A DNA stretch of 64,000 nucleotides, taken from the NCBI GenBank assembly GCA_004556965.1, contig SFFE01000003.1, positions 62,001 to 126,000 on the forward strand, given 5' to 3'. The notes under the pieces are model-generated. The model was not told where the DNA came from and did not search any database. It was given only the letters and a program-made list of their open reading frames with translations. The first letter of the stretch is position 1; every line of letters starts with the position of its first letter. This stretch comes from Clostridiales bacterium. Lineage in GTDB: Bacteria > Bacillota > Clostridia > Oscillospirales > Oscillospiraceae. Shown here one piece after another: positions 55,471-63,927 of this stretch. The position numbers were made by a program, and so were the translations under genes.

Positions 55471-55526
55471 TGTATTTACTTCCTCAGATCATAACCAAAT
55501 ATTGTATTACGCGCATTTGTTTTTAT

Positions 55527-55555
55527 ATTCTACCACAACTTACGCATGAATACAA
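55527..55555 (-). promoter_or_regulatory. Sigma-A promoter of trpS-tagO-wecB
   Basis: TTGTAT (55555-55550), 17-base spacer, TAGAAT (55532-55527) on the minus strand. No T-box motif is seen in the leader. Confidence 0.68.
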
Positions 55556-55602
55556 TAGATGTACTTTTTCTGATTTCAATTTAAGGACTGTTTCGACCCG
55601 AC

Positions 55603-55631
55603 TTGACAACCGCGGCTTTGTAAAATAATAT
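55603..55631 (+). promoter_or_regulatory. Sigma-A promoter of gltX
   Basis: TTGACA, 17-base spacer, TAATAT, 39 bases before the ATG. Confidence 0.75.
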
Positions 55632-55669
55632 ATCTAACGAAGAATGCTTCCATCTGGAGGAACTGAAAC

Positions 55670-57169
55670 ATGAAAGATGAAAAATGGTTTGAGGAAATGG
55701 AGCGGCGCATTCCGAAAGGCGAAGTTCGCACCCGTTTCGCGCCCAGCCCCACCGGGTATATGCACGTCGGAAACCTGCGCACCGCGCTTTACACATATCT
55801 CATTGCGCGCAGCCACGGCGGCAAGTTCATCCTGCGCATTGAGGATACCGATCAGGGCCGCTATGTTGAGGGCGCTGTGGACATGATTTATAAAACGCTG
55901 CAGGAGTGCGGCCTGACGCACGACGAGGGGCCCGACGTCGGCGGCCCGGTCGGCCCGTATATTCAGACCGAGCGCCGGGAACTCTATCGGGAATACGCCG
56001 AGCTTCTGATTGCGCGCGGCCATGCATACCGCTGCTTTTGTGACAAGGACGACGAGGAGACGGAAAATGTTTCCGACGATGTGGCGATCCACAAATATGA
56101 CGGGCGCTGCTCCCGGCTGAGCGAGGCGGAGATTCAGGCAAATCTCGCCGCCGGCAAACCGTACGTCATCCGTCAGAAGATCCCGGCAGAGGGGAAGACG
56201 ACCTTCCACGACGAGATCTTCGGCGACATCACCGTGGACAATGATACGCTGGACGATCAGGTTCTGCTCAAGCGCGACGGTCTGCCGACCTATAACTTTG
56301 CCAACGTCGTGGATGACCATCTGATGGGCATCACGCATGTGGTGCGCGGCTCGGAGTATCTGTCCTCCACGCCGAAATACAATCTGCTCTACGAAGGCTT
56401 CGGCTGGGAAATCCCGAAATATATCCACTGCTCGCCCGTCATGCGCGACCAGCACAATAAGATGTCCAAGCGCCACGGAGACCCCTCCTATGAGGATCTG
56501 ATTGCGCAGGGCTATCTGACCGACGCCGTCGTGAACTATGTTGCGCTGCTCGGCTGGGCGCCCGGAGGCGAGCGGGAGATTTATTCTCTGCGCGAGCTGG
56601 AAGAAGTCTTCGATATCAAGGGCATTTCCAAATCGCCTGCGATCTTCGATCTGGCAAAGCTGAAATATTTCAACAGCGAATATATCCGCGCCATGACGCC
56701 GGAACGCTTTGCCGCCGTGGCGGAGCCGTATATTCGCAAAGCGGTTCAGAATCCCGCCATTGACCCGGCGCAGATCGCAGCCCTGCTGCAGCAGCGCTGC
56801 GAGGTGCTGACGGACATTCCGGAAAAGGTCGATTTCTTCGACGCGCTGCCGGAATACGACACAGCGCTCTACACGAACAAAAAATCCAAAACGGACGCGG
56901 CCGTTTCTCTGGAAATGCTGCGCACGGTGCGGCCGATTTTTGACGGGCTTTCCGACTGGACGGACGAGGAATTGCTCACCGCCATGACCGGACTTGCCGC
57001 GAAGCTGGACGCGAAAAACGCCAAAGTCATGTGGCCGGTGCGCATCGCTGTTTCCGGCAAGGCTGTCACGCCCGGCGGCGCGGTGGAGATCTGCCGCATT
57101 CTGGGCAAGGCGGAAACGCTGCGCCGGATTGACCTGGGAATCGCGCTGCTGGAGGAAAATCCGTCATGA
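55670..57169 (+). CDS. gltX: Glutamyl-tRNA synthetase
   Basis: This 499-residue class I synthetase has the HIGH variant APSPTGYMHVGNLRTALY, RIEDTDQGRYV, the KMSKS box NKMSKRHGDPSYEDL, and a C-terminal anticodon-binding domain. GGAGGAAC precedes the ATG. With glnS also present, it probably charges tRNA-Glu specifically, although this cannot be proven here. Its TGA overlaps the next gene by four bases. Confidence 0.96.
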   Translation: MKDEKWFEEMERRIPKGEVRTRFAPSPTGYMHVGNLRTALYTYLIARSHGGKFILRIEDTDQGRYVEGAVDMIYKTLQECGLTHDEGPDVGGPVGPYIQTERRELYREYAELLIARGHAYRCFCDKDDEETENVSDDVAIHKYDGRCSRLSEAEIQANLAAGKPYVIRQKIPAEGKTTFHDEIFGDITVDNDTLDDQVLLKRDGLPTYNFANVVDDHLMGITHVVRGSEYLSSTPKYNLLYEGFGWEIPKYIHCSPVMRDQHNKMSKRHGDPSYEDLIAQGYLTDAVVNYVALLGWAPGGEREIYSLRELEEVFDIKGISKSPAIFDLAKLKYFNSEYIRAMTPERFAAVAEPYIRKAVQNPAIDPAQIAALLQQRCEVLTDIPEKVDFFDALPEYDTALYTNKKSKTDAAVSLEMLRTVRPIFDGLSDWTDEELLTAMTGLAAKLDAKNAKVMWPVRIAVSGKAVTPGGAVEICRILGKAETLRRIDLGIALLEENPS

Positions 57170-57855
57170 AGCGGGATAAGCAGGATGTCGCCATCCTTAT
57201 TTTGAGCATACTGGTCGCTGCGCTGCTCATCACCTTCCTTGTGGTGAAGGTGTTTGACCTCAAAATCGGCAAAACGGACGTCGGCACGCAGCAGTCTGTG
57301 TCGCCCTCCGATGATGCACAGCAGGAATTTCCCTTCTCCGACACGCCGGAGATTATCCTCGGCAGCGGTGACGCGCAAGGGCGCGACGAAATGTCGGACG
57401 TTGAGACCGGCGACGGTAGCGTCTCCATGTCGCTCGTCACCGGAAGCTTTGCACAGCGCGGCGGACCGGATTTTTCGCTGTATCTGGACACGGAAACATT
57501 CCAGATGACAGAGATCGACGGCCATTGCTATTTCAGCCCCTATGACGATCCCGCTGCCAGTCTCTATCTGGAGCTTGCGTATCACGACGGCGCGGACGCG
57601 CAAACGCTCTCCGGCACGCTGCTGAACGATTACGGCATCGCAGCCGAGCCGCAGAACAATGGCGTCGTTCCACTCGGCGATTACGAAGCAATCCACGTAC
57701 AGGGCGGCGGTATGGAAACGGCGCTGGACGCCTACCTGATTCAAACGAATCATGGCTGCATCACGCTGGTGCTCTGCACGCCGGGCAGCGGAGTCTCATC
57801 CGGTGCAGACAGTCTGTATGCCAGCATGAAAACGCTGTCGTTCAAAGAGAATTGA
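57166..57855 (+). CDS. Membrane-anchored protein of unknown function
   Basis: This 229-residue protein has an N-terminal signal-anchor helix (about 8-28) and an acidic extracytoplasmic part without recognisable domain; the second half (YHDGADAQTLSGTLLNDYGI ... GDYEAIHVQGGG) may form a beta-rich domain. It overlaps gltX by four bases and is 63 bases upstream of ypeB. SleB, the usual YpeB partner, is not recognisable in it: it lacks the peptidoglycan-binding and hydrolase_2 motifs. Confidence 0.75.
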   Translation: MKRDKQDVAILILSILVAALLITFLVVKVFDLKIGKTDVGTQQSVSPSDDAQQEFPFSDTPEIILGSGDAQGRDEMSDVETGDGSVSMSLVTGSFAQRGGPDFSLYLDTETFQMTEIDGHCYFSPYDDPAASLYLELAYHDGADAQTLSGTLLNDYGIAAEPQNNGVVPLGDYEAIHVQGGGMETALDAYLIQTNHGCITLVLCTPGSGVSSGADSLYASMKTLSFKEN

Positions 57856-57870
57856 CAAAAATTTCTGAAA

Positions 57871-57912
57871 TCAAAAACTCCCTTTTCGGTCAAGCTATTC
57901 CGGAAAGGGAGT
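57871..57912 (+). terminator. Hairpin before ypeB that includes its ribosome-binding site
   Basis: AAACTCCCTTTTCGG pairs with CCGGAAAGGGAGTTT. The AAAGGGAG ribosome-binding site of ypeB lies in the 3' arm and the T-run is short, so it may act more on translation than on termination. Confidence 0.45.
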
Positions 57913-57918
57913 TTGTAT

Positions 57919-59280
57919 ATGAAACGGAAGACAAAAATTTTACTCATTTCTTATGCCTCTGCCGCAGTTGTCGCGCTGGCGGTCGCATTGGTTGCCTGCC
58001 GTGCGGGCGCGGTCTCCTATGAGACCCGGCTGGACGCAAACTACCGCCACGCCTTCAGCGAGGTGCTGACCGCCGTGCAGGAACTGGACACCTCGCTGAA
58101 AAAGAGCGCGTATGCCGCCACGCCGGCCATGGAGTGCGCAGTCTGCACGGAAATCTACAGCGACGCGCAGACGGCGGAGATGGCCATCGGCGTGCTGCCG
58201 GTGCAAACGCAGTCCCTGGAAAAAATCGCGCGGCACATCGCGGTCGTCGGCGACTATGCCTATGCGCTTTCGCGCGCAGCGGCGGAGGGAAATCACTTCT
58301 CCGAGGAAGCGTTGTCCAACCTCAAAGCGTTTTCCCTGACGACCTCGGCGCTTTATGAGCAGCTCGGCACCTTGCAGCAGGCCATTGCAGACGGCGCCGT
58401 CTCCACGGAAACGCACCGCCGCCTGACGGACGTGCTGGACAACCTGCAGGAAGAATCGGCCAGTGCGGTCGATACTATCGGTGCGGAGATGGAAGCGCTG
58501 GGTGAGTCGTTCCCTGAGGTGCCAGCCCTGGTGTACGACGGTATGTACGCCGACCGGTCAAGCGCAGAAATGCGGATGCTGTCCGGAAAAGCAGAAGTGT
58601 CGGAGGAGGAGGCGCGCGCTGCTGCCGCAGAATTTCTGCAGTGTCCGGCAGAGCAATTGCGGCCGAGCGGCCGATCCGAGGGCAGGACGCCCCGCTGGAA
58701 TTTTGACCTCCCGGACGGCGATACCGTGATCTCCATTTCCGTTACGGTGCAGGGCGGGGAAGTGCTGTATTTCTACTCCTCCTGCCCCAGCGGGGAAGCG
58801 ACGCTGACGCATGAACAGGCGCTTGCGGCAGCCGAGGACTTCCTGACGCGCAACGGATATGAGAATATGCAGCCCTGTTCCTATGAAGCGAGCGGAAATG
58901 CGGAAACCTTTGTCTTTGCCTATCAGCAGGGCGACGTCCTGTGCTACCCGGATCTGGTGCGTGTGAAGGTCTGTCTGGAGAGCGGCAGCGTGCTCGCGTT
59001 CGAGGCTGTGGACTATTTGACGTATCACACGCAGCGCGATCTGCCAAGCCCGCTGCCGGATTCCGCTTCGGTCCGGAATGCAGTACCGGCTTCGCTGCAG
59101 ATTCAGCGGGAACAGGCCGTTCTGATCCCCAGCGCGGGCAAATTTGAGCGTTTTTGCTATGAATATCTCTGCACGGATGCAGACGGCGGCCAATGCCTGA
59201 TCTACGTCAATGCGGAAACCGGCGAACAGGAGCGCATCCTGCTCGTACAGGAGGGCGAGGGCAGCGTTTTGTGGCTCTGA
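57919..59280 (+). CDS. ypeB: Germination protein YpeB
   Basis: This 453-residue protein has an N-terminal membrane anchor (about 7-27), the YpeB helical domain (YETRLDANYRHAFSEVLTAVQELDTSLKKSAYA ... EIYSDAQTAEMAIGVLP), and two PepSY-like C-terminal domains (SEEEARAAAAEFL and THEQALAAAEDFLTRNGYENM). YpeB stabilises the cortex hydrolase SleB in spores. ATG 57919 follows AAAGGGAG; TTG 57913 is in frame upstream. SleB is not encoded next to it. Confidence 0.93.
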   Translation: MKRKTKILLISYASAAVVALAVALVACRAGAVSYETRLDANYRHAFSEVLTAVQELDTSLKKSAYAATPAMECAVCTEIYSDAQTAEMAIGVLPVQTQSLEKIARHIAVVGDYAYALSRAAAEGNHFSEEALSNLKAFSLTTSALYEQLGTLQQAIADGAVSTETHRRLTDVLDNLQEESASAVDTIGAEMEALGESFPEVPALVYDGMYADRSSAEMRMLSGKAEVSEEEARAAAAEFLQCPAEQLRPSGRSEGRTPRWNFDLPDGDTVISISVTVQGGEVLYFYSSCPSGEATLTHEQALAAAEDFLTRNGYENMQPCSYEASGNAETFVFAYQQGDVLCYPDLVRVKVCLESGSVLAFEAVDYLTYHTQRDLPSPLPDSASVRNAVPASLQIQREQAVLIPSAGKFERFCYEYLCTDADGGQCLIYVNAETGEQERILLVQEGEGSVLWL

Positions 59281-59391
59281 TGGGAATTTTCACACAAGGG
59301 GAGAGGATCTCTCCCCTTGACGAAAAATAGGGTTGCGTGTATTATTACAGATATCAGATCAGCAAGCTGATACATAAACGGAGGGAATGGA

Positions 59392-60024
59392 ATGAGCGTT
59401 ATTCCTCGTGTTACATGCCGTCGCTGCGGCCGGGAGTATTCCGGTATCCGCAGCCGCTGCCCATATTGCGGAACCAGACGTGTCAAGTCGACCGACCGCG
59501 TGCCCATGGGTACCGCCAGCGAAACGCCGGGTACGCCCGCGTCCGAGCGCGCCACGGTCAACACCAAGTGGCAAATGCTGTTTGGGTTGATCCTGCTTGC
59601 CGCAGTCGTGATCGCAGTCATCGTGCTCGTGACGGTCAGCATCAGCAGCTCCAAAAAACCTGCGGACAATCAGACTGCGGCGATCACCCCGCCGCTGCAG
59701 TCGTCCGTCGTCTCGGAGCCGCCTGCTGCTACGCCGTCGCCGACGCCGACGCCGTCTCCCACGCCGCAGGTCAGCAGCATTACGATCACCTTCCTCGGCA
59801 GCCCGCGCACAGAATTTGCCGCCAAGGTTGGCGATTCTGTTCCGCTGAAAGCCACGGTTTATCCGGTGGATTCGGAGGCGGAGGTCACTTGGTCGAGCGA
59901 GGATGAGTCGATTGTCAAGGTCGATCAGGATGGAAACGTTACCGCTGTTGGAAAGGGCAACACCAAGATCGTTGTCGCCTGCGGCGGTGTAACGGCCGAG
60001 TGCAAAGTGTATATCACCGGCTGA
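59392..60024 (+). CDS. Zinc-ribbon, membrane-anchored protein with Ig-like domain
   Basis: This 210-residue protein has an N-terminal zinc ribbon (Cys9, Cys12, Cys23, Cys26), one membrane helix (about 62-84), a Ser/Pro/Thr-rich spacer (SPTPTPSPTPQ) and a C-terminal bacterial Ig-like (Big_2) domain (VPLKATVYPVDSEAEVTWSSEDESIVKVDQDGNVTAVGKGNTKI). The zinc ribbon would face the cytoplasm and the Ig domain the outside. No function can be assigned. AGGGAATGGA lies before the ATG, and a perfect terminator follows. Confidence 0.82.
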   Translation: MSVIPRVTCRRCGREYSGIRSRCPYCGTRRVKSTDRVPMGTASETPGTPASERATVNTKWQMLFGLILLAAVVIAVIVLVTVSISSSKKPADNQTAAITPPLQSSVVSEPPAATPSPTPTPSPTPQVSSITITFLGSPRTEFAAKVGDSVPLKATVYPVDSEAEVTWSSEDESIVKVDQDGNVTAVGKGNTKIVVACGGVTAECKVYITG

Positions 60025-60036
60025 CGGAAAGCACGA

Positions 60037-60077
60037 TTCGGCTGTCCCGAAAATCTTTCGGGACAGCCGAAAAAAGT
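60037..60077 (+). terminator. Terminator of the Ig-like protein gene
   Basis: TTCGGCTGTCCCGAAA/TTTCGGGACAGCCGAA, a 16-bp perfect stem with 3-base loop, starting 13 bases past the stop. It is followed by A residues on this strand, so termination efficiency is uncertain; it may instead act on antisense transcripts. Confidence 0.6.
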
Positions 60078-60078
60078 G

Positions 60079-60107
60079 TTGACAAAATTGAGGCTTTGCG
60101 TTAGAAT
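60079..60107 (+). promoter_or_regulatory. Sigma-A promoter of tRNA-Val
   Basis: TTGACA, 17-base spacer, TAGAAT, 15 bases before the mature tRNA. Confidence 0.78.
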
Positions 60108-60122
60108 AACGCTTGCTGACAC

Positions 60123-60199
60123 GGACGATTAGCTCAGCTGGTATGAGCATCCGCTTGACGTGCGGAGGGTCACAGGTTCGAGTCCTGTATCGTCCACCA
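60123..60199 (+). tRNA. tRNA-Val (anticodon GAC)
   Basis: A complete cloverleaf: acceptor GGACGAT/ATCGTCC, D-arm TAGCTCAGCTGGTATGAGC, anticodon stem TCCGC/GCGGA with loop TTGACGT (anticodon GAC), GGTTCGAGTC T-arm, encoded CCA. It reads GUC and GUU. Confidence 0.95.
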
Positions 60200-60201
60200 T
60201 A

Positions 60202-60238
60202 CCGTCGCAAGCAATACAGAGCTTGCGACGGCTTTTTT
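60202..60238 (+). terminator. Terminator immediately behind tRNA-Val
   Basis: CCGTCGCAAGC/GCTTGCGACGG stem with an 8-base loop followed by C and T6, two bases after the tRNA CCA. Confidence 0.9.
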
Positions 60239-60286
60239 ATGCCTGGCATCGAAAAGGCACCTCGCGCTCACGCTTGCTGCTCTTTC

Positions 60287-60430
60287 TTTCCAAATCGAAC
60301 CCGCTTTGTCTGGCTTCGATTTGGTTTTCAGCGAAAATCGGAAATTGGCAGCATCTATCCTGCTGTGATATTACGGAGCAATCCGAACAAATTTCAGGTA
60401 AAAAATTTGTTCGGATTGCTTATTTTTAAA
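60287..60430 (+). repeat. tRNA-trailing structured repeat, copy B (behind tRNA-Val)
   Basis: A 35-base hairpin CCAAATCGAA/TTCGATTTGG (60290-60324), a GCATCTAT...TATTAC stretch, then an 18-bp perfect stem (60377-60394 with 60403-60420) ending in an A/T-rich tail. The order, orientation relative to the tRNA, and hairpin length are the same as in copy A behind tRNA-Leu at 17826-18011. No coding potential. Confidence 0.77.
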
Positions 60431-60571
60431 ATTTTTTCGAAAAAAATTGTCCTGTTTCGACGTGTTCACGACATATATAAAATGAAGGGATAAGGCAATC
60501 GCCATTTTGAAAGCGGGGCGTGTTTCCCCGCATGGGAAAATGAGCACAGAGAGAAAAGGGACGGTTTATCA

Positions 60572-60910
60572 TTGAATACGAAAACATCCACAACCCGTGA
60601 AATCACACATTTACTGACCTCGATCGGCGTACCCAGCAACTATACCGGTGTGAAACAGACGGCTTATGCCGTGACATTGGTCCTGGAGAATCCGGAATTT
60701 CTCAATCTTGTAACAAAGCGTCTGTATCCTGCGGTTGCAAAATGCGATCACACAACGCCCACCAGTGTGGAGCGCAACATTCGCACCATTGTCCAGATCA
60801 TCTGGGAAAACAACCCGGCTGCACTTTGCGGCATTGCCGGATACCAGATGAAGCACAAGCCGACCAATTCACAGTTTATTGCAATTTTAGTGGATTATCT
60901 GCAGCGCTGA
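60572..60910 (+). CDS. Stand-alone Spo0A C-terminal (DNA-binding) domain protein
   Basis: This 112-residue protein aligns with the Spo0A effector domain over nearly its whole length: ITHLLTSIGVPSNYTGVKQTAYAVTLVLENPEFLNLVTKRLYPAVAKC, then the recognition-helix region TTPTSVERNIRTIVQIIW, and KPTNSQFIAILVDYL. There is no receiver domain and no room for one upstream. The start is TTG 60572; the nearest purine tract (GAAAAGGG) is about 12 bases upstream, so initiation is weak or the start uncertain. It is monocistronic. Not spo0A itself, which is about 260 residues. Confidence 0.83.
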   Translation: MNTKTSTTREITHLLTSIGVPSNYTGVKQTAYAVTLVLENPEFLNLVTKRLYPAVAKCDHTTPTSVERNIRTIVQIIWENNPAALCGIAGYQMKHKPTNSQFIAILVDYLQR

Positions 60911-60930
60911 GTGGCTGGCGATCCAGTGAA

Positions 60931-60966
60931 AAGCCCTTGAGAACCATGATTCTCAAGGGCTTTTCG
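60931..60966. terminator. Bidirectional terminator
   Basis: AAGCCCTTGAGAA/TTCTCAAGGGCTT stem with 6-base loop between the Spo0A_C gene (+) and lysA (-). Confidence 0.87.
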
Positions 60967-60967
60967 G

Positions 60968-62260
60968 TTAAATATCGTTTTCCGTCAGCTGCTCCAGCGT
61001 CTCACGCCGGACAGCGATCGTGTCGCGCTCCGGTGTGAGCATCACAACCGGCGGCCGTGCCATGCGGTTATAATTCGACGCCATGGAGTAGTTGTATGCG
61101 CCGGTCGTACATACGGCCAGAAGATCGCCGCGCCGGACGTCCGGCAGCACCACTTTCGGCTGAATGATATCGCCGCTTTCGCAGCAACGGCCGACCACGT
61201 CGCAGTGCAGCACGGCGGGCTCGTCCATCCGGCCTGCCGCATAGACTGTGTATGCCGAACCGTACAGCGCATAGCGCGGATTGTCGGTCATGCCGCCGTC
61301 GACGGAAACGTAATTCTTATAGCCGGGGATGCGCTTCACAGTTCCGACTGTGTACAGCGTCATGCCCGCATCCGCCACGATGCTGCGCCCCGGCTCCATC
61401 AGGATGGTGGGAAGCGGAATACCCAGCGCCGCCGCAGACGCCTTCAGGGACGATGCCACTTCTCCGATGCGCTGCTCGATATCCACCTGTTTGTCGCTCT
61501 CGCAGTAGCGAACCCCGTAGCCGCCGCCGAGATCAAGCTGCTGTGTGGCAAAGCCGTACCGGTTCCGGAGCAGTGCGACAAATTCCAACATAATCTGTCC
61601 GGCGCGCTCGAACACGTCTTCATCAAACACCTGCGAACCGACATGGCAATGGAAACCCACCAGCGTCACGTTCGGCAGCGCGCGCGCATATTGGAACAGC
61701 GCTTCTGCCTGCCCGGTCTCAATGGCTGCGCCGAACTTGGAGTCCACCTTTCCGGTGGCGACCGCTTCGTAGGTATGCGGATCGATCCCAGGCGTCAGCC
61801 GCAGCAGGACGCGCTGCTGCTTGCCAAGCGCTCCGGCAATGCGGTTGATCGCATCCAGCTCCTCGTGGTTATCCGCCACAAAGTAACCGACGCCCTGCTC
61901 GATCGCATATTGAATCTCCGCGTCGGTCTTGTTATTGCCGTGGAAATAGGCCTGTTCCATCGGGAATCCCGCCAGCGCCGCCGTGTGGATTTCCCCGGCG
62001 GACACAACGTCGACGCCCATACCCTCGCTATGCATGATTTCGTACATCCGCTTGAAGGACGCGGCCTTGCTGGCGTACAGCGGCTGCGCATTTTCGCCAA
62101 AGTGCCTGCGGAACGCGCGCAGATACATGCGGCAGTTTTCGCGGATGCGCGTTTCGTCCATGAGATACAGCGGCGTACCGTACTTCTGCGCAAGCTGCAC
62201 GGTATTGTGACCTGCAAAATACAGCGTGCCGTCCCGAGTCTGAATGTTATCGGCGAGCAT
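60968..62260 (-). CDS. lysA: Diaminopimelate decarboxylase
   Basis: This 430-residue fold-type III PLP enzyme makes L-lysine from meso-DAP. Motifs: the PLP-lysine segment YASKAASFKRMY, HGNNKTDAEI, GFHCHVGSQVFD, LDLGGGYGVRY, EPGRSIVADAG, and GRCCESGDII near the C-terminus. GGAGG lies 6 bases before ATG 62260. Monocistronic, with its own promoter. Confidence 0.96.
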   Translation of the reverse strand: MLADNIQTRDGTLYFAGHNTVQLAQKYGTPLYLMDETRIRENCRMYLRAFRRHFGENAQPLYASKAASFKRMYEIMHSEGMGVDVVSAGEIHTAALAGFPMEQAYFHGNNKTDAEIQYAIEQGVGYFVADNHEELDAINRIAGALGKQQRVLLRLTPGIDPHTYEAVATGKVDSKFGAAIETGQAEALFQYARALPNVTLVGFHCHVGSQVFDEDVFERAGQIMLEFVALLRNRYGFATQQLDLGGGYGVRYCESDKQVDIEQRIGEVASSLKASAAALGIPLPTILMEPGRSIVADAGMTLYTVGTVKRIPGYKNYVSVDGGMTDNPRYALYGSAYTVYAAGRMDEPAVLHCDVVGRCCESGDIIQPKVVLPDVRRGDLLAVCTTGAYNYSMASNYNRMARPPVVMLTPERDTIAVRRETLEQLTENDI

Positions 62261-62304
62261 AATGAGCCTCCTCGTCGTTTCTTCATTTCATCAAAATTAA
62301 AGAC

Positions 62305-62333
62305 AGAATAGCATACTTGTACACTTTATACAA
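62305..62333 (-). promoter_or_regulatory. Sigma-A promoter of lysA
   Basis: TTGTAT (62333-62328), 17-base spacer, TATTCT (62310-62305) on the minus strand. No lysine riboswitch fits in the 45-base leader. Confidence 0.65.
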
Positions 62334-62420
62334 GTAAAGAATAGATTTCGGAATTTTGACCGTTGCCTTTTTCTCATCCGCGCTTTTTTGGTGCAATGCA
62401 ACAAAATTCGTTTTCCATTC

Positions 62421-62449
62421 TTGACAAATTCACCAACGCCCAGTATAAT
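62421..62449 (+). promoter_or_regulatory. Consensus sigma-A promoter of glnA
   Basis: Perfect TTGACA, 17 bases, perfect TATAAT; transcription should start near 62456. Confidence 0.88.
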
Positions 62450-62455
62450 CGCACC

Positions 62456-62526
62456 ATCAAAGAGCAAGGGTGTTCCGAGAGATGCAGGAACAACCATGCT
62501 CTTTTTTGTTTCTGCATGGTTTTTTG
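62456..62526 (+). promoter_or_regulatory. Two-hairpin leader of glnA
   Basis: Hairpin 1 pairs AGAGCA (62461-62466) with TGCTCT (62497-62502), enclosing GGTGTTCC/GGAACAACC, and is followed by T6. Hairpin 2 pairs ATGCAGGAACAA (62482-62493) with TTGTTTCTGCAT (62506-62517) over 12 bp and is followed by GG and T6. They share 62482-62502, so only one can form. Either could stop transcription before glnA. The controlling factor is not identified. Confidence 0.72.
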
Positions 62527-62554
62527 ACGGAAAACTCTAAAGGAGGAACGCAAT

Positions 62555-63886
62555 ATGAGCAAATATTCTAAGGAAGACATTATCCGCCTGGTGCGGGAGG
62601 AAAACGTAGAATTCATTCGCATGCAGTTCACCGATATCTTCGGTCAGATGAAGAATGTGGCCATCACCGCCTCGCAGATCGAGAAGGCCGTCAACAACCA
62701 GATCATGATCGACGGCAGCTCCATCGAGGGCTTTACCCGTATCCATGAATCCGACCAGTATCTGCATCCCGATCTGGACACGTTCAACATCCTGCCTTGG
62801 CGGCCGCAGCATGGCAAGGTTGCACGTCTGATCTGTGATGTTTACAATCCGGACGGCACGCCGTTCATCGGCGACCCGCGCCACATCCTCAAGGCGGAGC
62901 TGGAGAAAGCCGCGGCGCTGGGCTACACGTTCAACGTCGGCCCGGAGTGCGAATTCTTCCTCTTTGAAACGGACGCCGATGGCCATCCGACCACGAAGAC
63001 CGGCGACGAAGCCGGCTACTTTGACCTTGGCCCGCTCGACCACGGCGAGAGCACCCGCCGCGAGATTTGCCTCGCGCTGGAGGACATGGGCTTTGAAATT
63101 GAAGCCTCGCACCATGAGGTCGCCGCCGGCCAGCATGAGATCGACTTCAAGTATGCCGACGCGCTGACCGCCGCCGACAATATCATGACCTTCAAATTCA
63201 CGGTCAAATCCATCGCGCAGAGAAACGGACTGCACGCGACCTTTATGCCCAAGCCGGTATTCGGCATCAACGGCTCCGGTATGCATACGAACATGTCGCT
63301 GTTCAAGGACGGCAAAAACGTCTTTTTCGACGCGAGCGGCGAGCGCAAGCTCTCCCAGGAGGCCTACAGCTTCATCGCCTGTCTGCTGAAGCACGCAAGA
63401 GGCCTTGCAGCTGTGACGAACCCGCTGGTCAACTCTTACAAGCGTCTGGTTCCGGGCTATGAAGCGCCGTGCTATCTGGCGTGGTCCGCCTCCAACCGCT
63501 CCGCGCTCATCCGTATTCCGGCTGCCCGCGGCCAGAGCACCCGCGTCGAGCTGCGCTGCCCCGATCCGTCCTGCAACCCGTATCTGGCTCTGGCTGTTTG
63601 CCTCGCCGCCGGTCTGGACGGCATTGAGCAGGGGCTGACGCCGCCGGATGAAATCACCGAAAACATCTTCGCCATGGACGACGAGACCCGTGCCGCGCAC
63701 GGCATTGAGAACCTGCCCGGCTCTCTGTATGACGCCATCGTCGCCATGAAAGCTGACCCGCTGATGGAACAGACGCTCGGCAGCCATGCGTTCCCGCGCT
63801 ATGTGGCCGGCAAGCTGCTGGAGTGGGACGAATACCGCACACAGGTCACCGACTGGGAGATCGCAAAATACATGGTGCTGTATTGA
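62555..63886 (+). CDS. glnA: Glutamine synthetase type I
   Basis: This 443-residue protein is the Gram-positive GSI-alpha type: [19 protein letters not shown] at the N-terminus, IDGSSIEGF, the catalytic GPECEFFLF and [11 protein letters not shown] metal-binding segments, [14 protein letters not shown], and NRSALIRIP. It makes Gln from Glu, NH3 and ATP. The adenylylation loop of GSI-beta enzymes is absent, as expected. AAGGAGGAAC precedes the ATG. Confidence 0.97.
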   Translation: MSKYSKEDIIRLVREENVEFIRMQFTDIFGQMKNVAITASQIEKAVNNQIMIDGSSIEGFTRIHESDQYLHPDLDTFNILPWRPQHGKVARLICDVYNPDGTPFIGDPRHILKAELEKAAALGYTFNVGPECEFFLFETDADGHPTTKTGDEAGYFDLGPLDHGESTRREICLALEDMGFEIEASHHEVAAGQHEIDFKYADALTAADNIMTFKFTVKSIAQRNGLHATFMPKPVFGINGSGMHTNMSLFKDGKNVFFDASGERKLSQEAYSFIACLLKHARGLAAVTNPLVNSYKRLVPGYEAPCYLAWSASNRSALIRIPAARGQSTRVELRCPDPSCNPYLALAVCLAAGLDGIEQGLTPPDEITENIFAMDDETRAAHGIENLPGSLYDAIVAMKADPLMEQTLGSHAFPRYVAGKLLEWDEYRTQVTDWEIAKYMVLY

Positions 63887-63927
63887 GCACATTTTTGATT
63901 CCAATCTGACAGCAGGGAGGGACGGCA

